A stretch of DNA of 64,000 bases from Cellulomonas terrae. GTDB lineage: Bacteria > Actinomycetota > Actinomycetes > Actinomycetales > Cellulomonadaceae. Numbering within the stretch: the first letter of the stretch is position 1; every line of letters begins with the position of its first letter. Below the pieces are notes generated by a model. It saw only the letters and a program-made list of their open reading frames with translations. It searched no databases and was not told where the DNA came from. The stretch covers positions 1 to 64,000 of the forward strand of contig NZ_BJWH01000017.1 in NCBI RefSeq assembly GCF_007990265.1, in the 5' to 3' direction. Shown piece by piece: positions 56,148 through 64,000 of the stretch. A program made the position numbers and the translations under genes.

Positions 56148-56903
56148 GTGGAGCACGCGCTCACCGGTCGGCGCGCGCTCGTCACCGGCGGCGCCTCCGG
56201 GATCGGTCGTGCCACCGCGCTCGCCCTGGCGCGGGCCGGGGCCGACGTCGCAGTCACGCACCTGTCGCACGACGCCACGTCCGTGGTCGCGGACATCAAG
56301 GAGACCGGCCAGCTCGCGGCGTCGTTCCAGGTCGACCTCCGCCGCAGCTGGGACGTCGACAAGGCCGTCGGCGAGGCCGCTGCGGCGCTCGGCGGCGGGA
56401 TCGACATCCTGGTCAACAACGTGGGCGGGCCGGTCGACCGCCGCCCTGTCGCGGCGATGGACGACGCCCACTGGCACGGTGTGCTCGACCTGAACCTGTC
56501 CTCGGCGTTCTACACGAGCCGGGCCGCGCTCGCGGTCATGCCCGACGGGGGCCGCATCATCACGATCGGCGCCCAGGCGGCGCGCAGCGGCGGCGGCACG
56601 GGGATGGTCGCGTACACCACCGCGAAGGCGGCGCTGGAGGGGTTCACCCGAGCGCTGGCACGGGAGCTGGGGCCGCGGCGGATCACCGTGAACGTGGTGG
56701 CGCCCGGGTTCGTCGGCGGCACCCCGCTGCACGCGACGTACACCCCGGAGCCCGCGCAGCGGGCCGCGGTCGCCGCGGCGTCGCTGAACCGGGCGGGCGT
56801 CCCGGACGACGTCGCCGAGGCGGTCCTCTTCCTGGCCTCGGCGGGCGCGTCGTTCGTCACGGGCACGGTCCTGGACGTCAACGGCGGCGCGTACTTCACC
56901 TGA
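56148..56903 (+). CDS. SDR-family oxidoreductase
   Basis: A 251-residue classical short-chain dehydrogenase. The cofactor motif TGGASGIG is at 13-20, NNVGG at 90-94, and the active-site Tyr-Lys pair is YTTAK (Tyr156, Lys160). At the usual serine position before the tyrosine the sequence reads TIGAQAARS, so the canonical Ser appears replaced by Ala/Gln. Asp/Thr in THLSHDATS after strand 2 suggests NADP(H) or NAD(H) ambiguity. Start is GTG 56148 with AGGAGGG upstream. Substrate unknown. Confidence 0.88.
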   Translation: MEHALTGRRALVTGGASGIGRATALALARAGADVAVTHLSHDATSVVADIKETGQLAASFQVDLRRSWDVDKAVGEAAAALGGGIDILVNNVGGPVDRRPVAAMDDAHWHGVLDLNLSSAFYTSRAALAVMPDGGRIITIGAQAARSGGGTGMVAYTTAKAALEGFTRALARELGPRRITVNVVAPGFVGGTPLHATYTPEPAQRAAVAAASLNRAGVPDDVAEAVLFLASAGASFVTGTVLDVNGGAYFT

Positions 56904-56917
56904 CGCGACGCCCCGCA

Positions 56918-57022
56918 ACGTCCGCACTCCGTCGGTCCGGAACCCGCACGAGTGCGGACGTCCTCCCCGGACACCGGCAGCGTCCGCACTCCGGTGGGCT
57001 GGAACCCGCACGTGTGCGGACG
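56918..57022. repeat. two tandem palindromic units, same family as at 10.9 kb
   Basis: Unit 1 has perfect 12-bp arms, ACGTCCGCACTC at 56918-56929 and 56950-56961. Unit 2 has 9-bp arms, CGTCCGCAC at 56981-56989 and 57014-57022. Both contain GAACCCGCACG in the loop or right arm. They lie between the convergent SDR and tetR genes. Confidence 0.85.
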
Positions 57023-57033
57023 TTGCAGAGGGG

Positions 57034-57633
57034 TCAGGTGTCCGTCGGCCAGCCGCTGACTGCTGACCAGGCCCAGGTCGCTGCGTCCTGGGCGGGGGGC
57101 AGCGGGTCGCGTTCCAGCCAGGCGACGAGGACGCCGATGACCGAGCCGGCGAGCGCGGCCGCGGCGATCGGCCGGGGCAGCCCGGCCAGGGCGGGTGGCG
57201 CGCCGTGCAGCTCCAGTCCTTCGAGCGCGAGGGCCGCGATCCGCCGCCGCAGCCGGGTGACGGCGACGGGGGAGCCGTGCTCACCGAGCGCGCTGCGGTA
57301 CAGGCCGACGTTCTCCGCCACGTGCGTCGCGTAGCGGACCAGCACGTCAGGAGGGGTGCCCGGGTTGGTGCCGGGGTGGATCTGGGAGAGGTCCGCGCCG
57401 ACGAGGGCGGCCTGCGCGTCGAGGGCGTCGGCCAGCAGCGTGTCGGTGTCGGGGTAGTGCTGGTAGAAGGTGCTGCGGTTCACGGTGGCCCGGTCGGCCA
57501 CGTCGGCGACCGAGATCTCGTCGAGGCTGCGTTCGCGGGCGAGCGACAGCAGGGCATCCTGGAGCAGCCGACGCGTGCGCAGCACTCGCGGATCCACCCG
57601 GGCGCCTTCGTCCTGGATCGTCATCCGGTCCAT
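57034..57633 (-). CDS. TetR-family regulator of the MMPL gene
   Basis: A 199-residue TetR regulator. The DNA-binding part reads RRLLQDALLSLARERSLDEISVADVADRATVNRSTFYQHYPDTDTLLADAL. The C-terminal helical domain has TetR_C-like features (VAENVGLYRSAL). Start ATG 57633; ATG 57624 is an alternative. It is divergent from the MMPL transporter across a 62-base spacer with an 18-to-20-bp palindrome, so it most likely represses itself and the transporter until a ligand binds. Confidence 0.88.
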   Translation of the reverse strand: MDRMTIQDEGARVDPRVLRTRRLLQDALLSLARERSLDEISVADVADRATVNRSTFYQHYPDTDTLLADALDAQAALVGADLSQIHPGTNPGTPPDVLVRYATHVAENVGLYRSALGEHGSPVAVTRLRRRIAALALEGLELHGAPPALAGLPRPIAAAALAGSVIGVLVAWLERDPLPPAQDAATWAWSAVSGWPTDT

Positions 57634-57648
57634 GATGCCACCGACCAG

Positions 57649-57668
57649 TAACCGACACCTGTCGGGTA
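57649..57668. promoter_or_regulatory. TetR-type operator between tetR and the MMPL gene
   Basis: TAACCGACACCTGTCGGGTA has perfect inner arms CCGACA/TGTCGG around CC and matching TA ends. It is placed between the two divergent start codons (57633 and 57696), covering both promoters. Confidence 0.75.
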
Positions 57669-57695
57669 TCCTGCACCGTCGACCAAGGAGTGAAC

Positions 57696-59993
57696 ATGGC
57701 ACGCGTGCTGGACCGTCTGGGCCGGGGAAGCTACCGCCACCGCTGGATCGTGCTCGTGGCGTGGCTGCTGGTGCTCGCCGCAGCCGCGTTCGGAGCCGTC
57801 TCGTCGGGGCTGCACCTCTCCGACTCGTTCTCCATCCCAGGCACGGAGTCGCAGCGCGCGCAGGAGCTCGTGGCCGAGCGGCTGGGTGACCAGGCCGCCG
57901 ACGTCGGCTCGGACAGCAGCATGTCTGCGCAGCAGGGCGGCGACACGTCGACCGCGCGCGTCGTCGTCGCTGCGCCGGAGGGGGAGTCCTTCCTCGAGGG
58001 CACCGGAATCCCGGACGTCCTGGCGGCGCTGGCACCGGTCTCGGGTGCCGAGGACGTCGCGGGCGTCTCCGACCCCGTGACCGCCCAGGCGGTCGCTCCC
58101 GACGGCAGCGTCATGTACGTCGACGTCTCCTTCGGCGTCGGCGTCGAGGACATCCCCGACGCGACGACGGCCGTGATCGAGGACGCGGCGTCGAGCCTCG
58201 AGGCCGACGGCTACGAGGTCGCGCTCGCGGGCGGGCCGTTCACCGAGCCGCTGGAGCTCGCCGGGCCGATGGAGGCGGTCGGCCTGGTCGTGGCTCTCGT
58301 CGTGCTCGTCGTGACGTTCGGCTCGCTGCTGGCCGCCGGCATGCCGATCCTCACCGCGCTGCTGGGCGTCGGCATCGGCGTCGCGGGCGTGCTCTCCCTG
58401 TCCGGGATCACCGAGATCTCGTCGTCCACGCTGACGCTCGCGCTCATGCTCGGGCTCGCGGTGGGCATCGACTACGCCCTGTTCCTGCTCTCCCGGCACC
58501 GCCAGCAGCTGGCCGACGGCATGACCCCGGAGACGTCGGCCGGGCACGCGGTCGGCACCGCCGGGAGCGCTGTCGTGTTCGCCGGCACGACCGTCGTCAT
58601 CGCGCTCGCCGCCCTGACGGTCACCGGCATCCCGTTCCTGTCCGCGATGGGTCTCGCCGCCGCGGCGACGGTCGTCATCGCCGTGCTCGTCGCCATCACG
58701 CTGCTGCCCGCGATCATGGGGTTCGCCGGCGAGCGGCTGCGTCCGCGCGGCCGGGCCGCCAAGCAGGCCGAGAAGTCCCGCGCGGGGCAGAACCGGTGGG
58801 GCGTCTTCACCACGTCCCACCCGATCATCACGCTCGTCGTCGCGACCGCCGTGCTGCTCACGATCGCGGTCCCCGCGCTCAGCATGCGGCTCGGCCTGCC
58901 GAACGCCGGCCGCGAGCCCGAGGGTTCGGGCGACCGCGCGGCCTACGAGATGCTCGCCGAGGGCTTCGGACCCGGCTTCAACGGCCCGCTCGTCGTGCTG
59001 GTCGACGCCGCGGACGACCCGTCGGCGCTGCCCGCCGCGGTCCAGACGGTCGTCGGTGAGATCTCCGAGCTGCCCGACGTCGCGTACGCGGCGCCGATCG
59101 TCGCGCCGGGCGCGGCCGAGGGTGCGGAGGCGGCGCTCGTGGTCGTCATCCCGACGGGCGCTCCGGACTCCGTGGAGACGGCCGAGCTGGTCCACGCAAT
59201 CCGCGACGCCCGCCCCGACATCGAGGCGAGCACGGGGGCCGAGCTGTGGATCACGGGCGCGGCGGCGGCCAACATCGACATCACCGAGAAGCTCGCGGAC
59301 GCGTTCCCGCTGTTCCTGCTGATCGTCGTCGGCCTCGCGATCCTGCTGCTGATGGTCGCGTTCCGCTCGCTCCTGGTACCGGTCACCGCGGTGCTCGGCT
59401 TCCTGCTGACGATCGCCGCGTCGTTCGGCGCGACCACCGCGGTGTTCCAGTGGGGATGGCTGGCCCCGGTGTTCAACGTCGACTCGACCGGCCCGCTGCT
59501 CAGCTTCCTGCCGATCCTGCTGGTGGGCGTGCTCTTCGGGCTGGCGATGGACTACCAGGTGTTCCTGGTCTCCCGGATGCGCGAGGAGCACGTGCACGGC
59601 GCCGAGCCGATCCCGTCGGTCCGCCTCGGGTTCGCGCACGGTGCCCGCGTGGTGCTGGCGGCCGCGCTGATCATGATCTCCGTGTTCTCGAGCTTCGTGT
59701 TCAGCGGCTCGGCGCAGATCGGTCCCATCGCCTTCGCGTTGGCCATCGGCATCGTGTTCGACGCGCTCGTGGTCCGCATGACCATGATCCCGGCCGCGAT
59801 GGCCCTGCTCGGAAGGTCGGCGTGGTGGATCCCGCGATGGCTCGACCGGATCATCCCCAACGTGGACATCGAGGGTGCGGCCCTGGAGCGTGCCGGCTCG
59901 CACGCGGCGGCGTCCCCCGTCGACGAGCCGCCCGCCCACGCCCACGCGACGCACGGTGCGCACGCGGCGCCGGAGACCGACCAGCCCGGGTGA
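57696..59993 (+). CDS. MMPL-family transporter
   Basis: A 765-residue RND-superfamily exporter with twelve membrane helices in two halves, each with a large extracellular loop after the first helix. LALMLGLAVGIDYALFLLSRHR and its second-half counterpart PILLVGVLFGLAMDYQVFLVSRMREE are the GxxxDY motifs that carry protons. Such proteins export lipids or drugs. ATG 57696 follows AAGGAG; the earlier GTG overlaps that site. The C-terminus is His/Ala-rich (AHAHATHGAHAA). Control by the divergent TetR is likely. Confidence 0.92.
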   Translation: MARVLDRLGRGSYRHRWIVLVAWLLVLAAAAFGAVSSGLHLSDSFSIPGTESQRAQELVAERLGDQAADVGSDSSMSAQQGGDTSTARVVVAAPEGESFLEGTGIPDVLAALAPVSGAEDVAGVSDPVTAQAVAPDGSVMYVDVSFGVGVEDIPDATTAVIEDAASSLEADGYEVALAGGPFTEPLELAGPMEAVGLVVALVVLVVTFGSLLAAGMPILTALLGVGIGVAGVLSLSGITEISSSTLTLALMLGLAVGIDYALFLLSRHRQQLADGMTPETSAGHAVGTAGSAVVFAGTTVVIALAALTVTGIPFLSAMGLAAAATVVIAVLVAITLLPAIMGFAGERLRPRGRAAKQAEKSRAGQNRWGVFTTSHPIITLVVATAVLLTIAVPALSMRLGLPNAGREPEGSGDRAAYEMLAEGFGPGFNGPLVVLVDAADDPSALPAAVQTVVGEISELPDVAYAAPIVAPGAAEGAEAALVVVIPTGAPDSVETAELVHAIRDARPDIEASTGAELWITGAAAANIDITEKLADAFPLFLLIVVGLAILLLMVAFRSLLVPVTAVLGFLLTIAASFGATTAVFQWGWLAPVFNVDSTGPLLSFLPILLVGVLFGLAMDYQVFLVSRMREEHVHGAEPIPSVRLGFAHGARVVLAAALIMISVFSSFVFSGSAQIGPIAFALAIGIVFDALVVRMTMIPAAMALLGRSAWWIPRWLDRIIPNVDIEGAALERAGSHAAASPVDEPPAHAHATHGAHAAPETDQPG

Positions 59994-59999
59994 GACGAA

Positions 60000-60027
60000 G
60001 GCCGGGGTGCCTCGTCGCGCCCCGGCC
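60000..60027. terminator. bidirectional terminator between MMPL gene and glpK
   Basis: GGCCGGGG (60000-60007) pairs exactly with 60020-60027 across a 12-base loop, between the convergent stops at 59993 and 60045. Confidence 0.65.
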
Positions 60028-60044
60028 CTCGCCCGTACTGCCCG

Positions 60045-61568
60045 TCAGACCACGTCGTCGTCGACCCAGTCGAAGGTCTTGGTGACGGCCTTCTTCCAGA
60101 GCCGGAACTGGCGGTCACGCTCGGCGTCGTCCATCTGCGGCTCCCACCGCTTGTCCTCGGCCCAGTTGTCGATGACGTCCTGCTCGCCGTTCCAGAACCC
60201 GACGGCGATGCCGGCCGCGTACGCCGCGCCCAGGGCGGTGGTCTCCGCGACCTTCGGCCGGATGACCGTGACGCCGAGGATGTCCGCCTGGAACTGCATG
60301 AGCAGCTCGTCCTGGACCATGCCGCCGTCGACCTTGAGCTCGGTCAGGTCGACGCCCGAGTCGGCGTTCATGGCGTCCAGCACCTCGCGGGTCTGGAACG
60401 CCGTCGCCTCGAGCGCGGCCCGGGCGATGTGGCCCTTGTTGACGAACCGCGTCAGACCGACCAGCGCACCGCGCGCGTCGGAGCGCCAGTACGGCGCGAA
60501 CAGGCCGGAGAACGCCGGCACGAAGTACGCGCCGCCGTTGTCGTCGACCGTCTTGGCCAGCTGCTCGATCTCGGGTGCCGACGAGATCAGCCCGAGGTTG
60601 TCGCGCAGCCACTGCACCAGCGACCCGGTCACGGCGATCGAGCCCTCGAGCGCGTACACGGTCGGCTGGTCGCCGATCTTGTAGCAGACCGTGGTCAGCA
60701 GGCCGTTCTTCGACGGGATCGGCTCCGTGCCCGTGTTGATGAGCATGAAGTTGCCGGTGCCGTAGGTGTTCTTGGCGTGGCCCACCTCGAAGCAGGCCTG
60801 GCCGAACGTGGCCGCCTGCTGGTCGCCGAGGATGCCCGCGATCGGGACGCCCGGGACCATGCCGCCCTCGCGGCCGTGCCCGTACACCTCGGACGACGAC
60901 TTGATCTCCGGCAGCATCGACAGCGGGATGCCCATGTCGTTCGCGATGTCCTCGTTCCACGTGAGCGTGTCGAGGTTCATCAGCATGGTGCGCGACGCGT
61001 TGGTCGGGTCGGTGACGTGCACGCCGCCGTCGACGCCGCCGGTCATGTTCCACAGGACCCACGAGTCGGTGTTGCCGAACGCCAGGTCCCCGGCCTCCGC
61101 CTTGGCGCGGGCACCGTCGACGTTGTCGAGGATCCACTTGATCTTCGGCCCGGAGAAGTAGGTGGCCAGCGGGAGGCCGACCTTCGCCTTGTACCGGTCC
61201 GCCCCGCCGCCGAGCGCCCCCAGCTCGTCGGCGATCTTCTGCGTGCGCGTGTCCTGCCAGACGATCGCGTTGTAGACCGGCTTGCCGGTGGTGCGGTCCC
61301 ACACGACCGCGGTCTCGCGCTGGTTGGTGATGCCGACCGCGGCGAGGTCCTTGTACGTGAGGTTGGCACGGGTCAGTGCCAGACCGACCACCTCACGGGT
61401 GTTCTTCCAGATCTCCTCGGCGTTGTGCTCGACCCAGCCGGCACGCGGGAAGATCTGCTCGTGCTCGATCTGCCCGGACTCGACGATCTGGCCGGAGTGG
61501 TCGAAGACGATCGCTCGGGTGCTCGTGGTGCCCTGGTCGATGGCAAGGACGTACTTGGTGTCGGGCAT
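60045..61568 (-). CDS. glpK: glycerol kinase
   Basis: A 507-residue FGGY kinase that phosphorylates glycerol to glycerol-3-phosphate. [21 protein letters not shown] is the N-terminal ATP-binding block; [52 protein letters not shown] and [22 protein letters not shown] are conserved. The length is typical. It is last in the leftward glpD-glpF-glpK operon, 92 bases after glpF, with CGGAGGAA before ATG 61568. Confidence 0.97.
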   Translation of the reverse strand: MPDTKYVLAIDQGTTSTRAIVFDHSGQIVESGQIEHEQIFPRAGWVEHNAEEIWKNTREVVGLALTRANLTYKDLAAVGITNQRETAVVWDRTTGKPVYNAIVWQDTRTQKIADELGALGGGADRYKAKVGLPLATYFSGPKIKWILDNVDGARAKAEAGDLAFGNTDSWVLWNMTGGVDGGVHVTDPTNASRTMLMNLDTLTWNEDIANDMGIPLSMLPEIKSSSEVYGHGREGGMVPGVPIAGILGDQQAATFGQACFEVGHAKNTYGTGNFMLINTGTEPIPSKNGLLTTVCYKIGDQPTVYALEGSIAVTGSLVQWLRDNLGLISSAPEIEQLAKTVDDNGGAYFVPAFSGLFAPYWRSDARGALVGLTRFVNKGHIARAALEATAFQTREVLDAMNADSGVDLTELKVDGGMVQDELLMQFQADILGVTVIRPKVAETTALGAAYAAGIAVGFWNGEQDVIDNWAEDKRWEPQMDDAERDRQFRLWKKAVTKTFDWVDDDVV

Positions 61569-61660
61569 GGTGAAGATTCCTCCGGTGGTTCGGGTGGCCC
61601 GGACGGCGCTCGCGGGGGGTGTGGAGCGCCGCCCGGGCGGGGGACGGCTGTGCTGTGGCG

Positions 61661-62398
61661 TCAGACGATGTAGACGGAGGCCGCGAGGCCGGCGATCGCA
61701 CCGCCGACGAGGGGGCCGAGGACCGGCACCCACGAGTACGCCCAGTCGCTGGAGCCCTTGCCCCGGATGGGCAGGAGGGCGTGCGCGATGCGCGGACCGA
61801 GGTCACGTGCGGGGTTGATGGCGTAGCCGGTGGGACCACCGAGGCTGGCGCCGATACCGATCACGAGGAGAGCCACGGGGATCGCCCCGAGCTCGGCGGG
61901 GGTCTTCGCGAAGGCGAGGATGACGAAGACGAGGACGAAGGTGGCGATGGCCTCGGTGATGAAGTTCCACCCGTAGGAGCGGATGGCGGGGCCGGTGGAG
62001 AAGACGGCGAGCTTGGTGCCCGGGTCGGCGTCCTCGTCGAAGTGCTTCTTGTACGCGAGGAAGGCGAGGCCTGCACCGAGCGCGGCACCGGCCATCTGGG
62101 CTGTGACGTAGAGGAAGCCGTTCGCTGCGGTCACGGGGACGCCTGCGGCGAAGTCCTCCGCCCCGCTCGTCCAGATGCCGATCGTCACCGCGGGGTTGAG
62201 GTGCGCCCCCGACTTGTACGCGACGTACACACCCGAGAAGACCGCGAGACCCCATCCGAAGTTGATGAGGAGCCAGCCGCCGTCGAAGCCCTTGTTCTTC
62301 GGCAAGATGACGTTCGCGACCACACCGGCACCGAGCAGGATCAGCATGCCGGTGCCCATCACCTCCGAGAGGAAGGCGTCACCTATTGTGTAGTCCAC
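61661..62398 (-). CDS. glpF: aquaglyceroporin, glycerol uptake facilitator
   Basis: A 245-residue membrane channel of six helices and two half-helices. [11 protein letters not shown] and [13 protein letters not shown] are the two NPA boxes; the Asp after the second NPAR marks the glycerol-conducting branch over pure water channels. It brings glycerol in for GlpK. Start is GTG 62398 (VDYTIGDAF) with AAAGGG upstream. It lies between glpD and glpK. Confidence 0.95.
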   Translation of the reverse strand: MDYTIGDAFLSEVMGTGMLILLGAGVVANVILPKNKGFDGGWLLINFGWGLAVFSGVYVAYKSGAHLNPAVTIGIWTSGAEDFAAGVPVTAANGFLYVTAQMAGAALGAGLAFLAYKKHFDEDADPGTKLAVFSTGPAIRSYGWNFITEAIATFVLVFVILAFAKTPAELGAIPVALLVIGIGASLGGPTGYAINPARDLGPRIAHALLPIRGKGSSDWAYSWVPVLGPLVGGAIAGLAASVYIV

Positions 62399-62460
62399 TG
62401 TCGACCCTTTCTGACGGACATCGTTGTCACGTGCGCCCCGCGGATGGCCGCGGGGAGTTC

Positions 62461-64000
62461 TCAGGTCCCGACGGGTCCGGAGGACCCCTTCCCCGCGGGT
62501 GATCCCGGCTTGGTGCCGCCGGCGGCAGTCGTGTCGCTGAGCATCGGCGAGACGTCGGCGGCGCGCAGCCGGACCTTCACGGCCCCGGCGTCGTCGGGCT
62601 CCTGCGCGGCGGCGTCCTCTGCCTCGGCACGCGCGCGGTACGCCTCGATCTCCTGGCTGCGCGTGTGCGCGTCCCAGCCCAGGATCGGGGCGATGAGGTC
62701 GGCGATCTCCTCGAGCGCCCCCACGCCCTTGTCCGCCTGCTCGTAGTTGAGCCGCGTGCGGTGCATGAGGACGTCGTCGAGGTGCAGCGCACCCTCGTGG
62801 CTGACGGCGTAGACGATCTCGGCGCCGATGTACGCGTCCGCGTTCTTCAGCGGTTCGGCCAGCGACGCGTCGGCGTCGACGAGGTCGATGAGCTCGCCCA
62901 GCAGCGACCCGTAGCGGTGCAGAAGGTGGTCCATGCGCGGACGGGACCAGCCGTACTTCTGGCTGATCGCACGTGCCTGGCGCTGGAACACCTGCAGACC
63001 CTCGGCGCCGACCAGGGGAAGGTCGTGCGTGATCGAGGGGAGCGAGGTGGCGCGGCTGCCGATGGCGAAGTCGACCGCGTCCTTGGCCATCACGCGGTAG
63101 GTGGTGAGCTTGCCGCCGGCGATGACGGTGAGGCCCGGCGCGGGGGCGGCCACGGTGTGCTCGCGCGACACCTTCGCGGAGCTCGTGCCCGCCTTGACCT
63201 GCGGCTGCAGCAGCGGACGCAGACCCGCCCAGGTCCCGATGATGTCCTCGCGCGTGATGGGCCGGGAGAGCACGGTGTTGGCGTGCTCGATGACGTAGTC
63301 GATGTCCGCGCTCGTCGCGACGGGGTGGACCAGCTCCTGCTCCCACGGGGTGTCCGTGGTGCCGATCACCCAGTAGCGCGACCACGGGATGATGAACAGG
63401 ACCGACTTCTCGGTCTGCAGGATCAGGCCGACGTCGCCGGCGATGCGGCTGCGGGGCACCACGATGTGCACGCCCTTGCTGGCCAGCACGTGCAGCCCGC
63501 CCTCGGCCCCGGCCAGCGACTCGGTCTGCTCGGTCCACACCCCGGTCGCGTTGATGACGGCCCGGGCGCGGACGTCGATGTGCTCGCCGGTCTCCAGGTC
63601 CACGACCTCGGCGCCGGTGACCGCTCCGCCCGTGGTGGTCTGCAGGTCGAGGACCTGCGTGCGCGACGCGGCGTGCGCGCCGTAGCTGACTGCCGTGCGC
63701 ACCAGGGTCTCGACGAGGCGCGCGTCGTCGACGCTGGCGTCCCAGTAGCGGACCGCGCCGATCGCGGCGTCGTGCCGCAGGTCGGGGAAGAGCCGCTCCA
63801 TGCCCTTGCGGGTGAGGTGGCGGTGGATGGGGAGCGCGCGCTTCGAGCCGGTCACCGACGCGAGCGTGTCGTAGAGGGCGACGCCCGCGCCGACGTACGC
63901 CCGCTCCCAGACGCGGTTCTCCAGCGGGTACAGGAAGCTCACGGGCTTGACGAGGTGCGGTGCCAGCCGGTTGATCAGCAGGTCGCGCTCGGTCAGCGCC
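62461..64000 (-). CDS. glpD: glycerol-3-phosphate dehydrogenase (aerobic), C-terminal part
   Basis: The gene runs off the right edge; about 512 residues are present and the N-terminal FAD-binding motif is outside. Visible parts are LTERDLLINRLAPHLVKPVSFLYPL, AVINATGVWTEQ, GVHIVVPRSRIAG, LFIIPWSRYWVIGTTDTPWE, and GGKLTTYRVMAKDAVDFA, all GlpD hallmarks, plus the C-terminal helical domain. A Gly/Ser/Pro-rich tail (GGTKPGSPAGKGSSGPVG) is unusual. It oxidises glycerol-3-phosphate to dihydroxyacetone phosphate at the membrane. It should be the first gene of the glp operon. Confidence 0.95.
   Translation of the reverse strand, partial: ALTERDLLINRLAPHLVKPVSFLYPLENRVWERAYVGAGVALYDTLASVTGSKRALPIHRHLTRKGMERLFPDLRHDAAIGAVRYWDASVDDARLVETLVRTAVSYGAHAASRTQVLDLQTTTGGAVTGAEVVDLETGEHIDVRARAVINATGVWTEQTESLAGAEGGLHVLASKGVHIVVPRSRIAGDVGLILQTEKSVLFIIPWSRYWVIGTTDTPWEQELVHPVATSADIDYVIEHANTVLSRPITREDIIGTWAGLRPLLQPQVKAGTSSAKVSREHTVAAPAPGLTVIAGGKLTTYRVMAKDAVDFAIGSRATSLPSITHDLPLVGAEGLQVFQRQARAISQKYGWSRPRMDHLLHRYGSLLGELIDLVDADASLAEPLKNADAYIGAEIVYAVSHEGALHLDDVLMHRTRLNYEQADKGVGALEEIADLIAPILGWDAHTRSQEIEAYRARAEAEDAAAQEPDDAGAVKVRLRAADVSPMLSDTTAAGGTKPGSPAGKGSSGPVGT

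Overview
The window is very GC-rich, with strongly G/C-biased third codon positions, many GTG starts and tightly packed genes. The gene set points to an actinobacterium, most likely of the Cellulomonas/Cellulosimicrobium type within Micrococcales. It includes a complete cvnABCD 'conservon', a Bpa/PafE-type proteasome activator ending in GQYL, a DasR/NagR-type GntR regulator with dre-like operators, a DUF5997 gene, septum-formation-like membrane proteins and carbohydrate-use genes. The genus is an inference; the phylum-level assignment is strong.

Layout. 1-1.0 kb: a small, visibly less GC-rich patch with a DUF2019-like (immunity-type) protein, a small zinc-ribbon protein and the tail of an unknown gene. 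1.1-4.5 kb: diacylglycerol-kinase-like lipid kinase, serS and a HAD phosphatase. 4.6-8.1 kb: sugar ABC importer (lipoprotein and two permeases, no ATPase) behind a LacI-type operator. 8.1-12.0 kb: EamA exporter, Bpa, an AGE-family sugar isomerase/epimerase and a quinone oxidoreductase. 12.2-18.5 kb: conservon cvnA-cvnB-cvnC-cvnD, with an unusually long Ala/Pro/Trp repeat tail on CvnA. 18.5-20.6 kb: solitary PIN protein and a DUF2252 protein. 20.6-26.5 kb: amino-sugar/glucose PTS cluster. Leftward it holds gntR, two EIIB genes, EIIA and cutC; rightward it holds EIIC and ptsI; ptsH converges on ptsI. Three dre-like sites control it. 26.6-36.0 kb: tRNA-Ser(TGA), an RNB ribonuclease, a three-gene cluster (GT2, PIG-L/methyltransferase fusion, acyl-CoA dehydrogenase-like), a coiled-coil protein, YdeI-like protein, tRNA-Ser(GCT), LtrA, tRNA-Arg(ACG), a VanY-like peptidase and a small membrane protein. 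36.2-38.7 kb: glycogen phosphorylase. 38.8-43.4 kb: DUF5997, an APC permease, a LysR effector domain without a DNA-binding domain, trmB and a VOC protein. 43.4-47.6 kb: cation efflux, ClC-like channel, YihY and an alpha/beta hydrolase. 47.7-55.2 kb: clpB under a HAIR/HspR-like operator, a TetR regulator, GH3 beta-glucosidase and two septum-formation-like proteins. 55.2-60.0 kb: exonuclease III, SDR, and a TetR/MMPL pair sharing an operator. 60.0-64.0 kb: glycerol operon glpD-glpF-glpK running leftward, with glpD cut by the window edge.

How they work together. Much of the window is carbon use: oligosaccharide import, beta-glucoside hydrolysis, glycogen phosphorolysis, amino-sugar PTS and glycerol catabolism. 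The most distinctive DNA signal not explained by genes is a set of intergenic palindromes at 2.3, 10.9, 38.7, 51.0 and 56.9 kb. Several share the same sequence although they lie tens of kilobases apart. No insertion sequence, integrase, CRISPR array, rRNA or replication origin was seen.
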